64,000 nucleotides of DNA from CAJBVW01 sp964457335 (lineage in GTDB: Bacteria > Myxococcota_A > UBA796 > SXON01): contig CAYWGD010000027.1 of NCBI GenBank assembly GCA_964457335.1, forward strand, positions 1-64,000, read 5' to 3'. This document shows, piece after piece, positions 25,702 through 34,695 of this stretch; position 1 is the stretch's first letter, and the number at the start of each line of letters is the position of its first letter. Made by a program: the position numbers and the translations under genes. Below the pieces are notes generated by a model. It had not been told where the DNA came from. It searched no databases and saw only the letters and a list, made by a program, of their open reading frames with translations.

Positions 25702-26412
25702 TCAGCGCGCGTCGAGCTCCGGGTAGTGGCGGAAGATGCCCTCCTCGGTGAAGGGCAGGCGGCGGTCGGAGGCGAGGTAGGCGGCGATGCGCGGGCGGGC
25801 GCGCACCGCGGCGCACAACGCGTCGAGCCGGGGCGCTTCGACGCGGGCCATCGCGCGGGGGAAGGCGTAGCGCAGCCCTTCGAGGAGCTGGAAGACGGCG
25901 AGGTCGGCGTAGCAGAAGTCGCGGAGCAGGAAGGTGCCCCCGCCGCGCGTGATCACCCGCTCGAAGTAGTCGACGAAGCGCGGGAGCCGCTCGTGGACGA
26001 AGGCCTTCGCGCGGCGCCGCGCCGCCGGCTTCTGGTCCTCGTAATAGAGGCCCGCCGAGATGGGGTGGTGGGTGTCGTGCACCTCGCCCACCACGTCGGC
26101 GACGGTGAGCTGGAGCTGGTTTGCGTGCGGCTCGTCCTCGGGGCGGACCAGCGTGTGCCGGCGCGCGAGGAACAGGCAGATGTTCGCCGTCTGCGCGATC
26201 AGCTCGCCCTCCGCGCGCAGGAACGGCGCCGCGAACGGGGGCACCCCGCCGCCGTCGGCGAGCTCACGCACGATGGCCTCCTCGCCGCCCCCCTTCGCGA
26301 CGGGCAGCCGGGCCACGTCGACGTAGGGCGCGCCGGCCTCCTCGAGGACGAGCCGGACGAACTCGCCCCGTCCGGGGATGGTGGGCCAGTAGTAGAGCTC
26401 GTAGGGTTCCAT
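25702..26412 (-). CDS. Glutathione S-transferase family protein
   Basis: A 236-residue protein with the N-terminal thioredoxin-like domain (residues 1-80: YELYYWPTIPGRGEFVRLVLEEAG, PPFAAPFLRAEGELIAQTANICLFLA) and an all-helical C-terminal domain (90-236). The conserved cis-Pro and the TANICLFLA segment correspond to the glutathione-binding Q-T/S-x-x-I pattern of sigma-like GSTs. It is convergent with the LRR lipoprotein (3 bp between stops). The substrate is unknown; detoxification or a role in redox balance is the usual guess. Confidence 0.9.
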   Translation of the reverse strand: MEPYELYYWPTIPGRGEFVRLVLEEAGAPYVDVARLPVAKGGGEEAIVRELADGGGVPPFAAPFLRAEGELIAQTANICLFLARRHTLVRPEDEPHANQLQLTVADVVGEVHDTHHPISAGLYYEDQKPAARRRAKAFVHERLPRFVDYFERVITRGGGTFLLRDFCYADLAVFQLLEGLRYAFPRAMARVEAPRLDALCAAVRARPRIAAYLASDRRLPFTEEGIFRHYPELDAR

Positions 26413-26439
26413 GCCCCAGAGTAGGCACCCGGCGGCCCG

Positions 26440-27129
26440 CTACGGCGTGGGCGCCTCGGCGCACGCCCAGAGCTGGAGGGCCGACTCCGCGCGCCGGCCC
26501 ATGGTCATGCCCAGGTAGACGATCCCGTCGAGGCCGTGGTCCTCCTCGGGGCTCAGCACGGTCGCGGTCCCCGCCTCGCTCGCCGCGCTGACGATGACGA
26601 CCGGCTCCTCGCGCCCGTCGGGGCAGCGCGCCTGGACGACCACGGCGCCCGCCACCTCGTCGAGCTCCTCGCCCACGTGGGCGCCCATGCAGGCCGAGAG
26701 CGCGCGGCTCGCGGCGTAGGGGTCCACCCCGGGGCGGGGGCGGAGCGCGGCCACGCAGGGGTACTCCTCGCAGTCGGTGAGCTCGGCGTCGAGCGGCGGC
26801 GCGCAGGCCGCCAGCGCCCGATCGATCGCCTCCTGCCAGGCATCCGGCTGGTCGGCGTCCGGGAGCGCCTCAGGCCAGTCCTTCCGCGCGGTGGGCTGCT
26901 CCCGCGTCTTCTCCGCGAGCCGGGCCTCGCACCAGCGCAGGCGTAGCGCCGCGTCGCCGCCACCGGCGTCGGGCGCCGGCGAAGCGGACGCGCACACCGT
27001 GCGGGGCGCGGGGCGGACCGTCGGTGTCGGCGTGGGTGCCGGCTCCGCGGGCCGGAGCCAAAGGGCCACGAGCGCCGCGCCGACGGCGCCCACGAGGACG
27101 CCGGCTCCCATGTCGAGGACGCGGCTCAC
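26440..27129 (-). CDS. Membrane-anchored protein of unknown function
   Basis: A 229-residue protein with one N-terminal membrane segment (VLVGAVGAALVALWLR), a Pro/Thr linker and a soluble C-terminal part with six Cys (for example RALAACAPP, CEEYPCVA and LSACMGAHV). The start is GTG 27129 or ATG 27111; neither has a good ribosome site, and the sequence GTGTACC just upstream may be a -10 for a leaderless message. The pattern fits small myxobacterial membrane-anchored proteins without known role. The 27130-27327 gap behind it holds only G/C tracts and the repeat pieces described for 1921 and 27214. Confidence 0.6.
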   Translation of the reverse strand: MSRVLDMGAGVLVGAVGAALVALWLRPAEPAPTPTPTVRPAPRTVCASASPAPDAGGGDAALRLRWCEARLAEKTREQPTARKDWPEALPDADQPDAWQEAIDRALAACAPPLDAELTDCEEYPCVAALRPRPGVDPYAASRALSACMGAHVGEELDEVAGAVVVQARCPDGREEPVVIVSAASEAGTATVLSPEEDHGLDGIVYLGMTMGRRAESALQLWACAEAPTP

Positions 27130-27213
27130 GGCGCCACGGTACACCCGATGCGCGCGCGGGTGCGCGGCCCGGCTCCCTGCCGGGCCGCCGGGGTGCGGGG
27201 CTCGCCCCGCCGG

Positions 27214-27245
27214 GGGCGTTGCGGGGGGGCCCCCCCGCCCCAAGA
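27214..27245. repeat. Repeat pieces shared with the 1921-2093 gap
   Basis: GGGCGTTGCGGGGGGGCC at 27214-27231 is identical to 1921-1938, and the 16-mer CCCCCCCGCCCCAAGA at 27230-27245 is identical to 2078-2093. In the first site the pieces are 139 bp apart and here they touch. Both sites lie between two minus-strand genes in the same orientation. Confidence 0.6.
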
Positions 27246-27327
27246 GCAGAAGACCGGCCTGCCACGCTCCGACCCTGCGTGAGCCGACCAGCTCCGACCG
27301 ATTCGCGGCGCAGGAACGGCCGACCGT

Positions 27328-27858
27328 TCACGCCGCCCGGGCGCCCGCGAGCGCGACGCGGGTGGCGACGGCCCCGACGAGCACGGACCCGGTCACCACG
27401 TACAGGCCGCGCACCCAGGCCGAGCCCTGGTCCGGGCCGGTCAGCACGCCGTGCGCCAGGGCGAGCACGAAGCCGCCGGCGGAGAGCGTGTGGACCGCGC
27501 GCCAGGCCCACGGGGCGACGCGCGCGCGCGCGAGGGAGGTGCCGACCAGGAGCAGCAGGGTCCAGGCCGCGAGGGTGCCGAGCGCGACGGGCCCGGTGAG
27601 GCGCGGGGAGGCGAAGGGGACGACGGCGGCGACGGGCGGGACCGGCGACGCGGGGGAGAGCACGACCGCGAGGACGTGCGCGGCCGTGAGGGCGACCGCG
27701 GCGAAGGACCACGCGCGGTGCAGCGCCAGGAGCGTTGGGGCGTGGAGGAGCCCGCCGCCGCGGGCGCCGAGCGCCACCCCGAAGACCATCGTGCTCCAGA
27801 GCGCGACGTAGGCCACGAGCCCGCCGGAGCGCCCGAGCCACCAGAGGAGCTCGTTCAT
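27328..27858 (-). CDS. Ferric reductase-like transmembrane protein
   Basis: A 176-residue membrane protein with five hydrophobic segments and His pairs positioned as b-type heme ligands (LHAPTLLALHRAW, ALTAAHVLAVV, AVHTLSAGG, ALAHGVL). This is the ferric-reductase/MsrQ-like helical core without a flavin domain. It starts at ATG 27858, overlapping the ApbE stop by 4 bp, so the two are coupled. With ApbE next to it, a flavin- or heme-dependent electron transfer across the membrane is inferred. Confidence 0.8.
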   Translation of the reverse strand: MNELLWWLGRSGGLVAYVALWSTMVFGVALGARGGGLLHAPTLLALHRAWSFAAVALTAAHVLAVVLSPASPVPPVAAVVPFASPRLTGPVALGTLAAWTLLLLVGTSLARARVAPWAWRAVHTLSAGGFVLALAHGVLTGPDQGSAWVRGLYVVTGSVLVGAVATRVALAGARAA

Positions 27859-28691
27859 GCGGCCGCCCTCCACGCCGCGGTGACCCACCAGCGCCCGGCG
27901 GCGTCGCCCACCAGCGCCTCCGCGCCCAGGCCGGCGAGGCGGGGGAGCACGCCGGCGGGGTCCACGATCAGCGCGGTGGCGAGCACGTCCGCGAGGGTGG
28001 CGGTCGGCGCGCGCACGGTGGCGACCTCCACCGGCGAAGCCGCAGGCTCGCGCGTGCGCGGGTCGAGCACGTGGTGGTGCTCGACGCCGCTGGCGGCCCG
28101 CCACCGGCGGACCCGCGTGGACGACGTGGCGAGGGCCTCGTCCGCGAGCGCCACGGCGCCGCCGTCCTCGACGCCGACCGGCCAGGTGTCGCCCGAGCCG
28201 CGGAGATCGCCGCCGCCGTCCACCAGCACGCGGGTGGCGCCGGCCGCACGCAGCCAGCCGTGGACGTAGTCGACCGCCCAGCCCTTGCCGATGCCGCCGA
28301 GGTCGATGTCGAAGTCGCCCTCGAGGACGACGCCGCCCGGGGTGAGGTGGACGAGGCGGTCGCTCACGGGGCCGGGGCGGCGGGGCGGGGCGACGCCGAG
28401 GTCGCCGAAGGGGCGGTCGTAGCCCAGCGCGGCGAGGTCGCGGCCGAGGGTGGGGTCGAAGGCGCCGCCGGTGAGGTCGCGCAGCCGGAGCGCCTCCGCG
28501 AGGAGCTCGTGGAGCAGGGGATCGTCGCTCCGGCGGTCGCGGTTGAGGCGCCCGAGCGCGGAGCGCGGCGAGAAGCGGGTGAGGCGCTCGTCGAGCGCCT
28601 GGACGAGGACCTCGGCCGTGGGGAGCAGGTCGTCGCGGTCCGCGGCCACCCACCAGTCGGTGCCCATGGCGCGGAAGGCGCGGCCGGTCAC
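27855..28691 (-). CDS. apbE: FAD:protein FMN transferase
   Basis: A 278-residue ApbE family protein that attaches FMN to Thr/Ser of extracytoplasmic flavoproteins. Family marks: AMGTDWWV near the start, RFSPRSALGRLN near 40, TGGAFDPTLG near 75, the FDIDLGGIGKGWAVDYV motif near 125, VDGGGDLRGSG near 157 and HHVLDPRTREPA near 205, then ATLADVLATALIV. No signal peptide is seen, so it may act in the cytoplasm or be exported by an unusual route. The GTG start at 28691 overlaps the upstream gene stop (GTGA). The target flavoprotein is not obvious in the window. Confidence 0.93.
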   Translation of the reverse strand: MTGRAFRAMGTDWWVAADRDDLLPTAEVLVQALDERLTRFSPRSALGRLNRDRRSDDPLLHELLAEALRLRDLTGGAFDPTLGRDLAALGYDRPFGDLGVAPPRRPGPVSDRLVHLTPGGVVLEGDFDIDLGGIGKGWAVDYVHGWLRAAGATRVLVDGGGDLRGSGDTWPVGVEDGGAVALADEALATSSTRVRRWRAASGVEHHHVLDPRTREPAASPVEVATVRAPTATLADVLATALIVDPAGVLPRLAGLGAEALVGDAAGRWWVTAAWRAAA

Positions 28692-29011
28692 GAGGCCCTC
28701 GACCGCCGCACCACGACCACGCGGCGGCGGGGCGGCGGCGCGGGGCGGAGGCCGGCCGCGGAGAGGGTGCGGGAGGTGGGGTCGCGCGTCTCGGCGCCGG
28801 TCGCCGTCGCGACGAGCGCCTCCTCGCGCGCCTGCCGGAGGAGCGCCTCCTCGCGGGCGGCCTCCTCGCGGGCGGCCTCCTCGCGGGCGGCCTCCTCGCG
28901 GCGCATCTCGTGGAGCACCACCGCGGCGCTCCCCGACCAGGCGAGCGTCGCCGCGAGCACCACGGAGACGTGCACCTGGCGCTCGCGCGCGCGGCGGTCA
29001 GTCGTCGTCAC
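28688..29011 (-). CDS. Small single-pass membrane protein with REEAA repeats
   Basis: A 107-residue protein with one transmembrane segment (residues 14-33) followed by a charged helical stretch made of REEAA repeats coded by about 15-bp tandem repeats near 28838-28905, then a basic tail. No family is recognised. It overlaps apbE by 4 bp and the upstream acidic protein gene by 14 bp, so it is the second gene of the 29531-27328 operon. Confidence 0.65.
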   Translation of the reverse strand: MTTTDRRARERQVHVSVVLAATLAWSGSAAVVLHEMRREEAAREEAAREEAAREEALLRQAREEALVATATGAETRDPTSRTLSAAGLRPAPPPRRRVVVVRRSRAS

Positions 29012-29531
29012 GGCCGTGCTCGCGATCGTCGTCGTCGTCCTCGCGCTCGCGCTCCCCGCGCCGGGCGTGCTCGCGGGCCTCGTGACCGTCGCGGCGGGCG
29101 TGCTCGCGGGCCTCGTGGTCGTCGTCGTCGTCCTCGTCGTCCTCGTCGTCGTCGTCGTGGCCGCGGCGCCCGCGGTGCTCGTCGCGCTCGTGGTCGTCGT
29201 CGTCGTCCTCGTCGTCCTCGTCGTGGCCGGCGCGGGCGCGCCAGTCGGCCGGCAGGGGGTTGCCCTGCTCGTCCACGTAGACGACCTCCTCGCCGACCGG
29301 GGCGCGCGCGGCGGGCGCCGCCGGGGCCTCCTCCGGCCCGAGCACCTTCGGCGCGGCCGGGGCCTCGCTCAGCGTGTCCGCCGCGGGCTTCGGCGCCTCC
29401 TCGACCCGCCGGTCCGCGAAGCGCTCCCGCTCGGGCGCGTCCGATCCCGTCCCCGCGCCGACGAACGCCGCCGTCGCCACCGCCAACGCCAACCCCGCGA
29501 TTCCGTACGCCCAGGCAACCTGTCGATCCAT
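28998..29531 (-). CDS. Exported acidic His/Asp-rich protein
   Basis: A 177-residue protein with an N-terminal hydrophobic segment (WAYGIAGLALAVATAAFV) that may be a signal anchor, an Ala/Pro linker and a C-terminal half of His, Asp, Glu and Arg with the repeats DHEAREHARR and EDDDDD. The low-complexity composition suggests a metal-binding or sponge-like role but no defined site. The start ATG 29531 has GGAGG 5 nt upstream. It is the first gene of an operon with the small membrane protein, ApbE and the ferric-reductase-like protein, and has an upstream motif shared with 35797. Confidence 0.7.
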   Translation of the reverse strand: MDRQVAWAYGIAGLALAVATAAFVGAGTGSDAPERERFADRRVEEAPKPAADTLSEAPAAPKVLGPEEAPAAPAARAPVGEEVVYVDEQGNPLPADWRARAGHDEDDEDDDDDHERDEHRGRRGHDDDDEDDEDDDDDHEAREHARRDGHEAREHARRGEREREDDDDDREHGRDDD

Positions 29532-29565
29532 GTCGACCTCCTGGACTCCAACCTCACCCCCTCCC

Positions 29566-29603
29566 GTTGGGGCTCCATGAGCCGACCATTAGGAGCTTCC
29601 AAT
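29566..29603 (-). promoter_or_regulatory. Upstream element shared with the two-component operon
   Basis: The plus-strand sequence GTTGGGGCTCC followed by ATG, ACC, ATT and GGA-like words occurs here and at 35833-35870. Both copies lie 34-36 bp upstream of a minus-strand ATG (29531 and 35797). Because the second copy drives the operon that encodes the OmpR-type regulator at 34692, this may be its binding site. Confidence 0.45.
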
Positions 29604-29640
29604 CCGGGGCGCTCCGCGCGTCGATCGCGCCGCGGCGGAC

Positions 29641-32600
29641 CTACTGGCCGGGCTTCATCACCTGGAACTCGCGGTGGTTCGCGAACTCGAAGAAGGCGCC
29701 CATCCCCGCCTCCTCGATCGCGCGCTGCAGGTTGAGGTAGGTCCGGAACGCGGACTCGTAGCGGGACCAGGCGCGGCGGTACTCGGCGGACGCCTTGGTG
29801 GCGAGCGCGGTCATGCCGGCGAGGTCCGCCTTGCCGAGGTCGCCGGCGGTCATCGACTCGGCCTTCTCGGCGAGCTTGCGCGCGGACTCCCCCTCGGACC
29901 ACTTGCGGTCGCAGTGGGCGTACTCGTCCTGCAGGTCCTTGAACGCGGACGCGGCCTTCAGCCCGCGGCTGGACGACTTCCCGTCCACGTGGAGCCGGCG
30001 CTGGTGCCAGGCGTGCTCGTAGGACTCCTGCATCTGGCCGCGCGTCTCCGCGGTGCGGGCCATGGCCGCCCGGAGCTTGGCGAGCGAGGCGTCGAGGGCC
30101 CCGTCGGGCGGCGCGCTCTGCCCGCGCTCCAGGCTGCGCAGCGACAGTGCGTCGAGCAGGCCGATGTTGTCCTTCGTGCGCTGGTACTCCTGCTGGAACA
30201 CGTGGGAGGGGAGCTCGCCGCAGGTCTCGAGGTGCCGGAGCTTCTTGCGCTGGAAGTCGAGGTCCTTGCGGATCGTGCTGGTGAGCGCGGGGCCACGCTC
30301 CCCCTCCACGAGCCGCTGGTCCCAGCGCGCGATGCGCAGCTCGAGGTCGAGCTGGCCCTGCAGCCCGGTCAGGTACGGGTCGCCGTCGACGGCGGCGTGG
30401 AACTGCGCGCCCAGGCTCGTGACGCCGTGCAGGTGCGCGCCGCCGCCCAGGGTGTGGATGATGTCGAGCGCGTACTGGCCCTCGCGGGACACCCAGTCGG
30501 CGAGCGCGCGGCGCTGGGCGTCGCGGTCGCGGCCCGCGCGCTTCAGCAGGCCCTGGATGCGCTCCAGGCCGTCGAAGGCGTGGATCGTGTGGCTGTTCAT
30601 GCCCACGCGCTGCCGCGCGTCGGGGCCCGTCACCGCCTCGATCACGTCGTCGATCTGCTTCTCGCCGAACCCGGCCTGGATGCGGTAGGTCCCCTTGTTG
30701 CTGCCCTTCTCGGAGCCGCCGTGGTCCCCGGCGCGGCCGTACACGCTCTTGGCGAGGCCCTTCTTCACGTCGCCCAGGTTCGAGCCCTGCACGACCGACT
30801 CGGTCTGGTACAGGTTGGCGCCCTCGTTCACCTGGAAGCCGGTGAGCCCGTGCTTGCGGCTGTAGTCGCCGCCGAGCGGGATGGACACGGACGAGCCGTA
30901 CGCGCCCCAGTCCGTCTCGGTGCGCTTGCCGTCCAGCGTGGACACGCTGCTGCCGGTCGTGCTGCTGCTGCCCATCGCGATGCCGAGGATCGAGAGGCTG
31001 CGGTGGGTCGTGTCGGCCTGGGACTCGCTCTCGCCCACGAGCGTCCAGCCGTTCCGGACCAGCGGCAATTGTCCGTGCTTCTGGAGGTTCTCGAAGGCCC
31101 GGCGGCCCATCGGGTTCGAGAGGTCGAACTCGACCGTGCGGCTCTCGGAGGTCTGCCGGCTCTTCCCGAGCCCGCCGCCGATGCCGTAGGCCGAGATGCC
31201 CCCCGACACGCTGGCCAGCACCTTGTCGCCGACCTCGACGCGCACGCGGTCGCCCGCGGCGCGCGTGACGGTGGAGTAGTCGGTCAGCTCGGCGCTCGCG
31301 CCCACGGACACGGACGCGGGGCCGGCCTTCATGCTCCCGCCGAGGCTGCCGCCGAGGCCGACCTCCTGGGTGGCGGACTCGCCCTCGCGCATGCGCAGCG
31401 CGTCCGCGGCCGAGGTCACGGACACGTCGCGGTCGGGGTTCTCGAAGAAGGCCTTCGCCGCGGCCTCGGTGTCGAAGAGGCGCGTGCGCGTGGAGAGCGT
31501 GCGCACGCTGCCGCCGACGCTGCCGCTCGTGGACTTCCCCTTCTGGCCGTAGGAGCCCTTCACGCCCATCTTGAAGCTCACGACGATCTGCCAGCGGCCG
31601 TCGCGGAGCCGCGCGGGCTCGGTCAGCTCGAGGCTCGCCTCGCCCCCGAGCGAGACCGACTTCTTGCCCGACGTGAGCGTGCCCTCGACGCTCGCGGCGG
31701 TGGTCGTGTCGGTGTGCTGGGCGCTGCCGCTCACGCTCTTCGAGGAGGTGACCTCCCCGTCGTGGTCCTTCGTGGCGGTGGACCAGCCCCCCTCCAGCTT
31801 GTTGTCCTTCCCGTCCCAGGTGCCGGAGACGGTGTTGCTCTTCGTCGTCTCCTCCCCGCGCGCGTCCTTCGTCTTCGTGTCACGGGTCGCCGAGGCGCCG
31901 TAGACCTGGTCGCCGGCAGTCATCGAGACGGTGTCGGTGCGCTCGCGGCCGATCTCGTCGGTGGAGGTGCGGGACACTTCGGAGCCGTGGACGATCCGGC
32001 CGTCCTCGCGGCGGCTCACGGACTGGCTCGCGCCGTAGGTGTCGTCGCCCTCCTTGTGCTGGGCGCCGACCTTCGCGGAGCCGGTCACCTTCTCACCGAA
32101 CGTGATGTCGCCACCGGCGCTCGCGGTCGTGCGGGCGTCGCCTTCGGCCGACTTGACCTCGAGCCCCGTCCCGACGCTGCCCTTCCCCGTGCTCGCGGAG
32201 ACCTTCACGTCCCCGTCCCGCCCGGCGATCGTGACGTCGCCCGAGGCCGCCTTGACCGCGGGCCCCGTGCCCGCCGTGCTCGTCGCGCCCGGCCGCCCCG
32301 GCCCCGCCGGCGCCGGCGCGCCGGCCTGCGTGTCCGTCCACTTCGGGCCCCCGCCCCCGCCGCCCGCGATCGCCTCCAGGCGCGCGTCGGACACGAGCCC
32401 CCAGGGGTCCATCGCGTAGTCGGAGAGCGACTCCCGGCCGGTGAGGATCGCGACCCAGCGGCGCACGTCGGGCGAGGCCTTCGACGTGTCGAAGATGGCC
32501 TCGAGGTACTTGAATTCCTGCGTGAAGGCGCCGAAGGTCGTGAGCTGGGCGGCGATGATCTTCGCCTGCGCCACCGCCGCGTCGCCCTTCGCGGAGGACG

Positions 32601-33285
32601 CGCCGGCGGCGAGGATCCGGACGAGATCCGCCGCGTCGAGCAGGGGCGTGAACTGCTCGACCACCTTCAGGACGTACTCGTCGAAGCGCAGCTGGCCGGC
32701 GGCGGGGAGGGGGAACGGCCCGACGGCCATCCCGCCCGCGGCGTGCGGCGCGAGCGCCTTGCCGGCGTCGCGGCGCCAGCCGGGCATCGCGGCGGCGATG
32801 GCCTCCGCGTGCTTCAGGAGCATCGTGAAGCGGAGGTCCGTGGCGAGCGCGGGGTTCTTCTCCAGCGCGTCGTGGAGCACGCCCTCGAGGCCCTCGTAGG
32901 CGACATCCGCCGGGTGGTAGAGGAACAGCTCCTCGCCGAGGGCGATCGGGTCGGTGGGGACGGCGCGGAAGGGCTGCGTGTCGCCGCGCGCCTGGGCGGC
33001 GTGCACCTGCTCGAGGCGCGTGAAGGTGGCGGCGAGGCGGCCCGGGGCGGCGAAGAGCTCCCCCTGGCCTTGCCCCGACTCGACCCAGTACCCGGCGTCC
33101 CCGTAGTCCACCGCGGCGGCGACGTCCGGGCCGTCCGAGGCCGTGCCGCCCCCGCCCTTCCCGAGCTTCTGGTTGGCGTAGGCGTTCCCACGTGGCTGTC
33201 GGCTCGGCGCGCCCGTGCCGGTGCCGGTGTCCGACGTGCGGCGGGGCTTCGACGGGCCCTGGGCGGGCAACCTGCTCTTCGGCAT
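29641..33285 (-). CDS. Giant protein of unknown function, possible secreted effector
   Basis: A 1214-residue protein starting at ATG 33285 (GGAGG 8 nt upstream). Its parts: residues 1-60 disordered with a GNAYANQKLGKGGG segment that recalls N-termini of contractile-injection or eCIS cargo proteins; 60-310 helical; 310-340 a Gly/Ala/Pro hinge; 340-800 beta-strand repeats rich in Ser/Thr/Gly/Asp/Lys (many ETTKS, GDDTYGAS, TRDTKTKD pieces); 800-1214 helical again. It has no signal peptide and few Cys. No known domain is recognised. If it is exported it would need a non-Sec route. It sits between the ApbE operon and the two-component genes and has its own ribosome site. Confidence 0.7.
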   Translation of the reverse strand: MPKSRLPAQGPSKPRRTSDTGTGTGAPSRQPRGNAYANQKLGKGGGGTASDGPDVAAAVDYGDAGYWVESGQGQGELFAAPGRLAATFTRLEQVHAAQARGDTQPFRAVPTDPIALGEELFLYHPADVAYEGLEGVLHDALEKNPALATDLRFTMLLKHAEAIAAAMPGWRRDAGKALAPHAAGGMAVGPFPLPAAGQLRFDEYVLKVVEQFTPLLDAADLVRILAAGASSAKGDAAVAQAKIIAAQLTTFGAFTQEFKYLEAIFDTSKASPDVRRWVAILTGRESLSDYAMDPWGLVSDARLEAIAGGGGGGPKWTDTQAGAPAPAGPGRPGATSTAGTGPAVKAASGDVTIAGRDGDVKVSASTGKGSVGTGLEVKSAEGDARTTASAGGDITFGEKVTGSAKVGAQHKEGDDTYGASQSVSRREDGRIVHGSEVSRTSTDEIGRERTDTVSMTAGDQVYGASATRDTKTKDARGEETTKSNTVSGTWDGKDNKLEGGWSTATKDHDGEVTSSKSVSGSAQHTDTTTAASVEGTLTSGKKSVSLGGEASLELTEPARLRDGRWQIVVSFKMGVKGSYGQKGKSTSGSVGGSVRTLSTRTRLFDTEAAAKAFFENPDRDVSVTSAADALRMREGESATQEVGLGGSLGGSMKAGPASVSVGASAELTDYSTVTRAAGDRVRVEVGDKVLASVSGGISAYGIGGGLGKSRQTSESRTVEFDLSNPMGRRAFENLQKHGQLPLVRNGWTLVGESESQADTTHRSLSILGIAMGSSSTTGSSVSTLDGKRTETDWGAYGSSVSIPLGGDYSRKHGLTGFQVNEGANLYQTESVVQGSNLGDVKKGLAKSVYGRAGDHGGSEKGSNKGTYRIQAGFGEKQIDDVIEAVTGPDARQRVGMNSHTIHAFDGLERIQGLLKRAGRDRDAQRRALADWVSREGQYALDIIHTLGGGAHLHGVTSLGAQFHAAVDGDPYLTGLQGQLDLELRIARWDQRLVEGERGPALTSTIRKDLDFQRKKLRHLETCGELPSHVFQQEYQRTKDNIGLLDALSLRSLERGQSAPPDGALDASLAKLRAAMARTAETRGQMQESYEHAWHQRRLHVDGKSSSRGLKAASAFKDLQDEYAHCDRKWSEGESARKLAEKAESMTAGDLGKADLAGMTALATKASAEYRRAWSRYESAFRTYLNLQRAIEEAGMGAFFEFANHREFQVMKPGQ

Positions 33286-33375
33286 CCGAGGACCCTCCGG
33301 CTGGCGCGTCGCGCGCGCGTCGCCGAGTCTACACGAGCCGGAGGTTCCATCGGACCTGACAGTCCGGTGAGGGGA

Positions 33376-34695
33376 TCACTCGGGCGCGAGCGGCAATGTC
33401 AGCCGCACGGCCGTGCCACCCATCGGCGATGCCGCCAGGACGCAGTCCCCGCCGTGCCGCCGGGCCACCTCGCGCGCGAACGGCAGGCCGAGACCGAGCC
33501 CCTCGGCGTCGTCCCGCCGCGAGCGGCCCGATCGCGCGAACCGAGCGAACATCGCCTCCCGCTCGTGCGCGGGGACGCCGGGCCCGGCGTCGTGGACCTC
33601 GAAGACCGCGGCGTTCGCGGTCGCGCCCACGCGCAGCTCCACGGCCGCGCCGGGGGCGTGCCGCGCGACGTTCCGGAGCAGGTTCGCGAGCGCGAGCTCC
33701 AGCAGCGCGAGGTTGGCCTCCACGGACGGATCCTCCCCCACGACGAGGCGCGCCGTGCACCCCGCCGCGTCGAGCCCCGCCTTCTCGGCCGCGAGCGCCC
33801 GCGCCGCCACCTCGCCGGCGTGCGCGACCTCCCGGGCGAGCGCCGCCTCGCCCGCGTCGAGCCGCGCGAAGGCCGTGAGCGCCTGCACGATGCGCCGGAG
33901 CCGCTCGGCCTCCTCGCGCGTCGAGACGAGCACGTCCCGCAGCTCCGCGGCGCCGCGCTCCCGTCGCAACGCGACGTCCAGCTCCCCGAGCATCGCGGCC
34001 ACGGGTGTGCGGAGCTCGTGCGCCGCCTCCGCGGTGAAGCGGGCCTGCGTGGCGCCCGCGGCGTCGAGCCGGTCGAGGAGCCCGTTCACGGCGAGCAGGA
34101 GCGACCGGATCTCGGCCGGGCCGTCGGTCGTCAGGCGCCGCCCCTGCCCGAGCCCGAGGACACCCTCCGCCTCGGCGCGGGCCCGGTCGATGGGCGCGAA
34201 CGCGGCCCGCACCGACCGCACCAGCGCGATCGACGCGACGGCCGCGACGACCGCGGCGAAGCCCCCGTAGGCGAGGGCGAAGGTCCCGATGCTCCGGGCG
34301 AGCGTCACCCGGCGGGCGCTCGCGGCCACGACCGCGTGGTGGTCCTCGTCGCCGACCTCCATCTCCACGGGGAGGAGGAGCAGCCGCCGATCGTCGGCGT
34401 CCAGGTACGTCGGGCGCTCCCGGTCGATCACGTCCTCCACCACGCCGGCGGGCACGCGGGGGTCGCCCGGGCGGGGCACCCAGGTCTCGATGGGCGAGCG
34501 GCTGTGCTCCGCCTCCCACTCGTCCCCGGTCTCGGGGTGGAGGTGGCCGTGGGCCGCGACGAGCAGCGCCTGGTCGAGCCCCTCGCGGGCCCGGTGGTGC
34601 AGCGCGCCGCCCGTCCCGAGCCCCACGAGCACGAGGCTCCCGAGCAGGATCGCGGCGCCTTCGCGCGCGACCCGCCGCGCCGCGGAGCCGCTCAC
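33376..34695 (-). CDS. Sensor histidine kinase
   Basis: A 439-residue membrane kinase with two transmembrane segments (residues about 12-33 and 165-190) flanking a short periplasmic domain, a HAMP-like region, a HisKA domain with the phospho-acceptor in TAEAAHELRTP near residue 240 and an ATPase domain with LLRNVARHAP (N box), DAGPGVP (G1) and GLGLGLPFAREVARRHGG. The GTG start at 34695 overlaps the stop of the response regulator (GTGA). The periplasmic part is rich in His, Asp and Glu (HHRAREGLDQ, EVGDEDHHAVV) and could sense metal or redox. It is the third gene of an operon with the haem-binding protein. Confidence 0.92.
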   Translation of the reverse strand: MSGSAARRVAREGAAILLGSLVLVGLGTGGALHHRAREGLDQALLVAAHGHLHPETGDEWEAEHSRSPIETWVPRPGDPRVPAGVVEDVIDRERPTYLDADDRRLLLLPVEMEVGDEDHHAVVAASARRVTLARSIGTFALAYGGFAAVVAAVASIALVRSVRAAFAPIDRARAEAEGVLGLGQGRRLTTDGPAEIRSLLLAVNGLLDRLDAAGATQARFTAEAAHELRTPVAAMLGELDVALRRERGAAELRDVLVSTREEAERLRRIVQALTAFARLDAGEAALAREVAHAGEVAARALAAEKAGLDAAGCTARLVVGEDPSVEANLALLELALANLLRNVARHAPGAAVELRVGATANAAVFEVHDAGPGVPAHEREAMFARFARSGRSRRDDAEGLGLGLPFAREVARRHGGDCVLAASPMGGTAVRLTLPLAPE

